A DNA stretch of 64,000 nucleotides from AC-32 sp963716865 (GTDB lineage: Bacteria > Actinomycetota > Thermoleophilia > Gaiellales > Gaiellaceae). Location of the stretch: positions 310,001-374,000 of the forward strand of contig CAVQUF010000001.1 in the NCBI GenBank assembly GCA_963716865.1, written 5' to 3'. Positions 61,404 through 64,000 of this stretch are shown piece by piece. The notes beneath the pieces were generated by a model that saw nothing but the letters and a program-made list of their open reading frames with translations, was not told where the DNA came from and searched no databases. The position numbers were made by a program, and so were the translations under genes. Numbering within the stretch: position 1 is the stretch's first letter; each line of letters starts with the position of its first letter.

Positions 61404-62528
61404 TTACGACTGGGTCAGCCCGAGCTTCGCGGCGAGGAACGGCGCGAGGTAGCGGCCCACGATCTTGGACGGCGGCCACCAGAGCGCCTCGGTGTCGACA
61501 GCCGACCTGGCAGTCCCGGGCTCGCCGCGCAGGTAGCGCGGGACCATCCCGGTCAGGAGCAGGCCGCGGAGCACCGGCTTGAACGGCTCGGGCTCGACGT
61601 CTGCGCCCGCTTGCGCGGCGATCTCTGCGGCGACCGTGTCGGCCTGCTGCGCCGCGATCCCGCCCTGTTTGAGCGGGAACTGGGTCGCGTCTCCGGCCGC
61701 GTACACGTCCACCTCGGAGCCCACGCGGCAGCGGTCGTCCGTCGGAATGAAGCCGTCGCGGTCGCACGGGAGCCCCGCCAGACGCGGGCCCTCGAGCCTC
61801 GGCAGCGCGATGACCCGATCGGCCTCGATCCCGTCACCCGGGGCCGCCAGCAGTACTCCATCCGCGAAGCGCGCCGGCGTCGTCCTGGGATGGACGGTGA
61901 TCCCGCGCGCGGCAAGCAAGTCCCCGACCGCGTCGCTGGCCTCGCGGCCGAACACCCCCAGCGGCTCTTCCTCCGGCGTGACCAGCACGACCTCCACGCC
62001 GCCCGTGCCGTGGTCGACGAGCATCGAGGCGGTCAGCAGCGCCAGCTCGTAGAGGGGAAGCGGCCACGTCACGCCCGCCGGCAGGGCGAAGACGATCCGG
62101 CGCACGTCCCCTGCGAGCGCCTCGTCGAGAACTGCCTTGAGGGCCGCGGTGCTCTCGGGCCCGGCGAACGTGAGCGCGCCCGGGACGGCCTCGCGACCTC
62201 GAGCGCCCAGCGCGACGAGCAGCGCGTCGTACGGCACCTGCTCCCCGCCGTACGTGTCGACGAGGCGCTCCCCTGGATCGACGGCGGTCACGCGGCCCTG
62301 GCGCAGGACGCCTCCGGCTGAGTCGACGAGCGGAGCCAGCGGGAACCGACGCGTCTCGGCGACCTGGAAGGGATCTCCCACCGAGAGCGGCCGGTAGACG
62401 AAGTCCGTCTCAGGTGCGACGAGCTCGATCGAGATGCGGTTCTCGGCGAGCGCCCGCAGGGCGAGCGTCGCCTCGAGGGCAGCGACACCGCCGCCGGCGA
62501 TCACCACTCGTTGCGCGTCGGACCTCAC
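61404..62528 (-). CDS. NAD(P)/FAD-dependent oxidoreductase (sulfide:quinone / NDH-2-like)
   Basis: 374 aa. FAD-binding Rossmann motif VVIAGGGVAALEATLALRAL at the N-terminus, YRPLSVGDPF, the ATG-like VPYDALLVALGAR, and the second FAD motif EVDVYAAGDATQFPLKQGGIAAQQADTVA. The sulfide:quinone oxidoreductase cysteines are not evident, so the electron donor is unknown. Likely a membrane-associated flavoprotein passing electrons to quinone. The 141 bp separating it from fabI hold nothing I recognise. Confidence 0.87.
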   Translation of the reverse strand: MRSDAQRVVIAGGGVAALEATLALRALAENRISIELVAPETDFVYRPLSVGDPFQVAETRRFPLAPLVDSAGGVLRQGRVTAVDPGERLVDTYGGEQVPYDALLVALGARGREAVPGALTFAGPESTAALKAVLDEALAGDVRRIVFALPAGVTWPLPLYELALLTASMLVDHGTGGVEVVLVTPEEEPLGVFGREASDAVGDLLAARGITVHPRTTPARFADGVLLAAPGDGIEADRVIALPRLEGPRLAGLPCDRDGFIPTDDRCRVGSEVDVYAAGDATQFPLKQGGIAAQQADTVAAEIAAQAGADVEPEPFKPVLRGLLLTGMVPRYLRGEPGTARSAVDTEALWWPPSKIVGRYLAPFLAAKLGLTQS

Positions 62529-62669
62529 CCGTGGCTCCTCTCGTCGACGGACGAGATGATCGATCCGCCGGCCGCGCCCGACATCCGTGAACGCTCCCCG
62601 AGCGCCCGCGGGAAAACACGGATCCGGCCGGGGCTACATCCCCATCGAGACCCGCCCGCCATAGCCGCC

Positions 62670-63449
62670 CTACATACCCATCGAGTGGTACCCGGAATCG
62701 ACGTACAGCGTCGTCCCGGTGACGTTCCTCGCGTCCTCCGAGAGCAGGTAGGCGGCCGCCGCGCCCACGTCGTCGGCCTCGATCGGCCGGTGCAGCGGGG
62801 AGCGCTCCTCGACGATCGCCTCCATCGTCGGGAAGCCCGCGATCGAGCGGGCGGCCAGCGTGCGAACCGGCCCGGCCGAGACGGCGTTGACGCGGATGTT
62901 CTTCTGGCCGAGGTCCCAGGCGAGGTAGCGGACCGACGCGTCCAGCGTCGCCTTGGCGACGCCCATCACGTTGTAGTGCGGCACCGCGCGCTCGCCGCCG
63001 AGATACGTCATCGTCAGGATCGAGCCGCCGCCGTGCGCCTCCATCAGCGGCTCGGCGAGGCGGGCGCAGGCGACGAGCGAATACGCGGAGACGTCCAGCG
63101 CGAGCCAGAAGCGGTCGCGCGGCGTGTCCGTGAAGCGGCCCTCGAGGTCCTCCGCGGCTGCGTACGCGACCGAGTGGACCAGGAGGTCGAGGCCGCCCTC
63201 GAACGCCTCGCCGACCTCGCCGAAGACCCGCTCGAGGTCCTCGTCGGAGCGGACGTCGCACGCGGTCACGAGAGGCGAGCCGACCGATTCCGCCAGCTCG
63301 CGGACGTTCTTCTCGATCCGCTCGCCCTGGTAGGTGAACGCGAGCTCCGCACCGCCCTCCGAGAGCCGGCTGGCGATCGCCCACGCGATCGAGCGGCGGT
63401 TCGCAACGCCGAGGACCAGCCCCCGCTTGCCGGCGAACGCACCCTCCAC
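62670..63449 (-). CDS. fabI: Enoyl-[acyl-carrier-protein] reductase (NADH), FabI
   Basis: 259 aa SDR-family enzyme reducing the enoyl-ACP double bond in fatty acid synthesis. Family features: AGKRGLVLGVANRRSIAWAIASRLSEGGAELAFTYQGE, DVRSDEDLERVF, LVHSVAYA, and catalytic Y-N-V-M-G-V-A-K (Tyr-x6-Lys), then NAVSAGPVRTLAARSI and GTTLYVDSGYHSMGM. The GTG at 63449 (VEGAFAGKRG) gives normal length; codons upstream overlap the divergent gene. Confidence 0.95.
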   Translation of the reverse strand: MEGAFAGKRGLVLGVANRRSIAWAIASRLSEGGAELAFTYQGERIEKNVRELAESVGSPLVTACDVRSDEDLERVFGEVGEAFEGGLDLLVHSVAYAAAEDLEGRFTDTPRDRFWLALDVSAYSLVACARLAEPLMEAHGGGSILTMTYLGGERAVPHYNVMGVAKATLDASVRYLAWDLGQKNIRVNAVSAGPVRTLAARSIAGFPTMEAIVEERSPLHRPIEADDVGAAAAYLLSEDARNVTGTTLYVDSGYHSMGM

Positions 63450-63496
63450 GACGCGCGAGTGTACGAGGTCCTGGGGTTCCGCTACTCTGAGACTCC

Positions 63497-64000
63497 TTGC
63501 GCCGCCCATTTCTCCTCGTTCTCTCGGCGGCGCTCGTCCTCGTCACTGCCGCGTCCGCGAGCGCCCAGCTGAGGGCGATACGGCTTCCGCGCTCGGGAGA
63601 CCGCACGCTGCCGCGGATTCGGCACGGCGCGATCCGCATCCCGCCCGGGCACGCGTCCGGCCGCGTCACGGTTCTCGTCGACCTGCGGCTGCCGCCGCTC
63701 GCGGCCGCCTACGGCCGGGGCCTCGTCGCCTTCAACGCCCAGCGGAGGCTGAACGCCTCCAGCAGGAGCTCGCGGGCCTACCTCGCCCGGCTCGCGCGCG
63801 CCCAGGCGGTGGCCGCCGTGCAGATCAGGCGCGCGATCCCGCAGGCGCACATCTCCAACCGCTACCGGGTCGTGCTCGACGGCTTCGCGCTCCGGCTGCC
63901 CTACCGCTCCCTGCCCACGCTCGGGCGCATCTCCGCGGTTCGCAAGATCTACCCGAGCCTCGGCTACCACCTCGACACGAACAAGAGCCCGTCCGTGATC
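63497..64000 (+). CDS. Secreted subtilase (S8) precursor, N-terminal part only
   Basis: 168 residues visible, open at the window edge. A TTG at 63497 starts a good signal peptide (LRRPFLLVLSAALVLVTAASASA). The following region (RVTVLVDLRLPPLAAAYGRG...ARLARAQAVAAVQIRRAIPQAHISNRYRVVLDGFALRLPYRSLPTLGRISAVRKIYPS) has the inhibitor-I9 propeptide pattern of subtilisin-like proteases, which ends just before the catalytic domain. The peptidase itself lies beyond the window, so the call is inference from the propeptide. Confidence 0.7.
   Translation, partial: MRRPFLLVLSAALVLVTAASASAQLRAIRLPRSGDRTLPRIRHGAIRIPPGHASGRVTVLVDLRLPPLAAAYGRGLVAFNAQRRLNASSRSSRAYLARLARAQAVAAVQIRRAIPQAHISNRYRVVLDGFALRLPYRSLPTLGRISAVRKIYPSLGYHLDTNKSPSVI

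Overview
The window is GC-rich (about 70% by eye), dense with genes and full of GTG/TTG starts and 4-bp stop/start overlaps. Its tRNA genes do not encode CCA. Gene content and order (valS-folC-...-ndk-...-maf-mreBCD-pbp2; tig-clpP-clpX; FabI; an F420/FMN PPOX protein; zinc-ribbon adenylate cyclase/AAA/TPR regulators) suggest a chromosomal segment of an actinobacterium. I infer the class Thermoleophilia (Gaiellales/Solirubrobacterales-like), but nothing here proves it.

Layout. 1-14.1 kb (minus): one long run of overlapping genes from valS through folC, a 37-aa membrane protein, a zinc-ribbon protein, ndk, a methyltransferase and an N6-adenine methylase/restriction-like gene into maf and the rod-shape genes mreB, mreC, mreD and PBP2 (cut by the window edge). 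14.1-17.9 kb: flippase-like membrane protein, GNAT, SRPBCC, DUF998 and alpha/beta hydrolase. 17.9-24.5 kb (minus): clpX, clpP, tig, then an amidohydrolase + glutamine-synthetase-like + bicupin operon resembling a split FluG. 24.5-33.4 kb: five of the six tRNAs (Leu, His, two Arg, Gly) among small accessory enzymes, with a family of palindromic elements at tRNA 3' ends. 33.4-42.8 kb: secreted and surface proteins (a curlin-like repeat protein, a 40-proline-linker beta-helix protein, CAP proteins), a 1066-aa cyclase/AAA/TPR regulator and tRNA-Pro. 42.8-47.9 kb: receiver protein, a structured RNA locus, ileS, trxA, NUDIX and a cyclic-nucleotide-binding protein. 47.9-52.7 kb (minus): serine hydrolase, a small membrane protein, an ApbE/ferric-reductase-like fusion and a beta-propeller lipoprotein. 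52.7-64 kb: RidA, GCS2 ligase, ECF sigma factor with a membrane partner, M14 peptidase, a probable selenocysteine peroxiredoxin, a large membrane protein, two peptidoglycan-binding proteins, an FAD oxidoreductase, fabI and the start of a secreted subtilase.

The most notable item is the peroxiredoxin at 57465-57923. Its peroxidatic cysteine position is an in-frame TGA, followed at the right distance by a perfect 7-bp hairpin with a G in the loop, as expected for a selenoprotein. Other items worth checking are a nested inverted-repeat element in the mreC-mreD gap that could mask the mreD ribosome binding site, a 6S-like structured RNA at 43350-43486, and the tRNA-trailing palindromes. Several conserved genes (valS, the methylase, an AI-2E transporter, NUDIX, the beta-propeller gene) contain frame breaks. 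Their number, and the presence of essential valS among them, suggests sequence indel errors rather than true pseudogenes.
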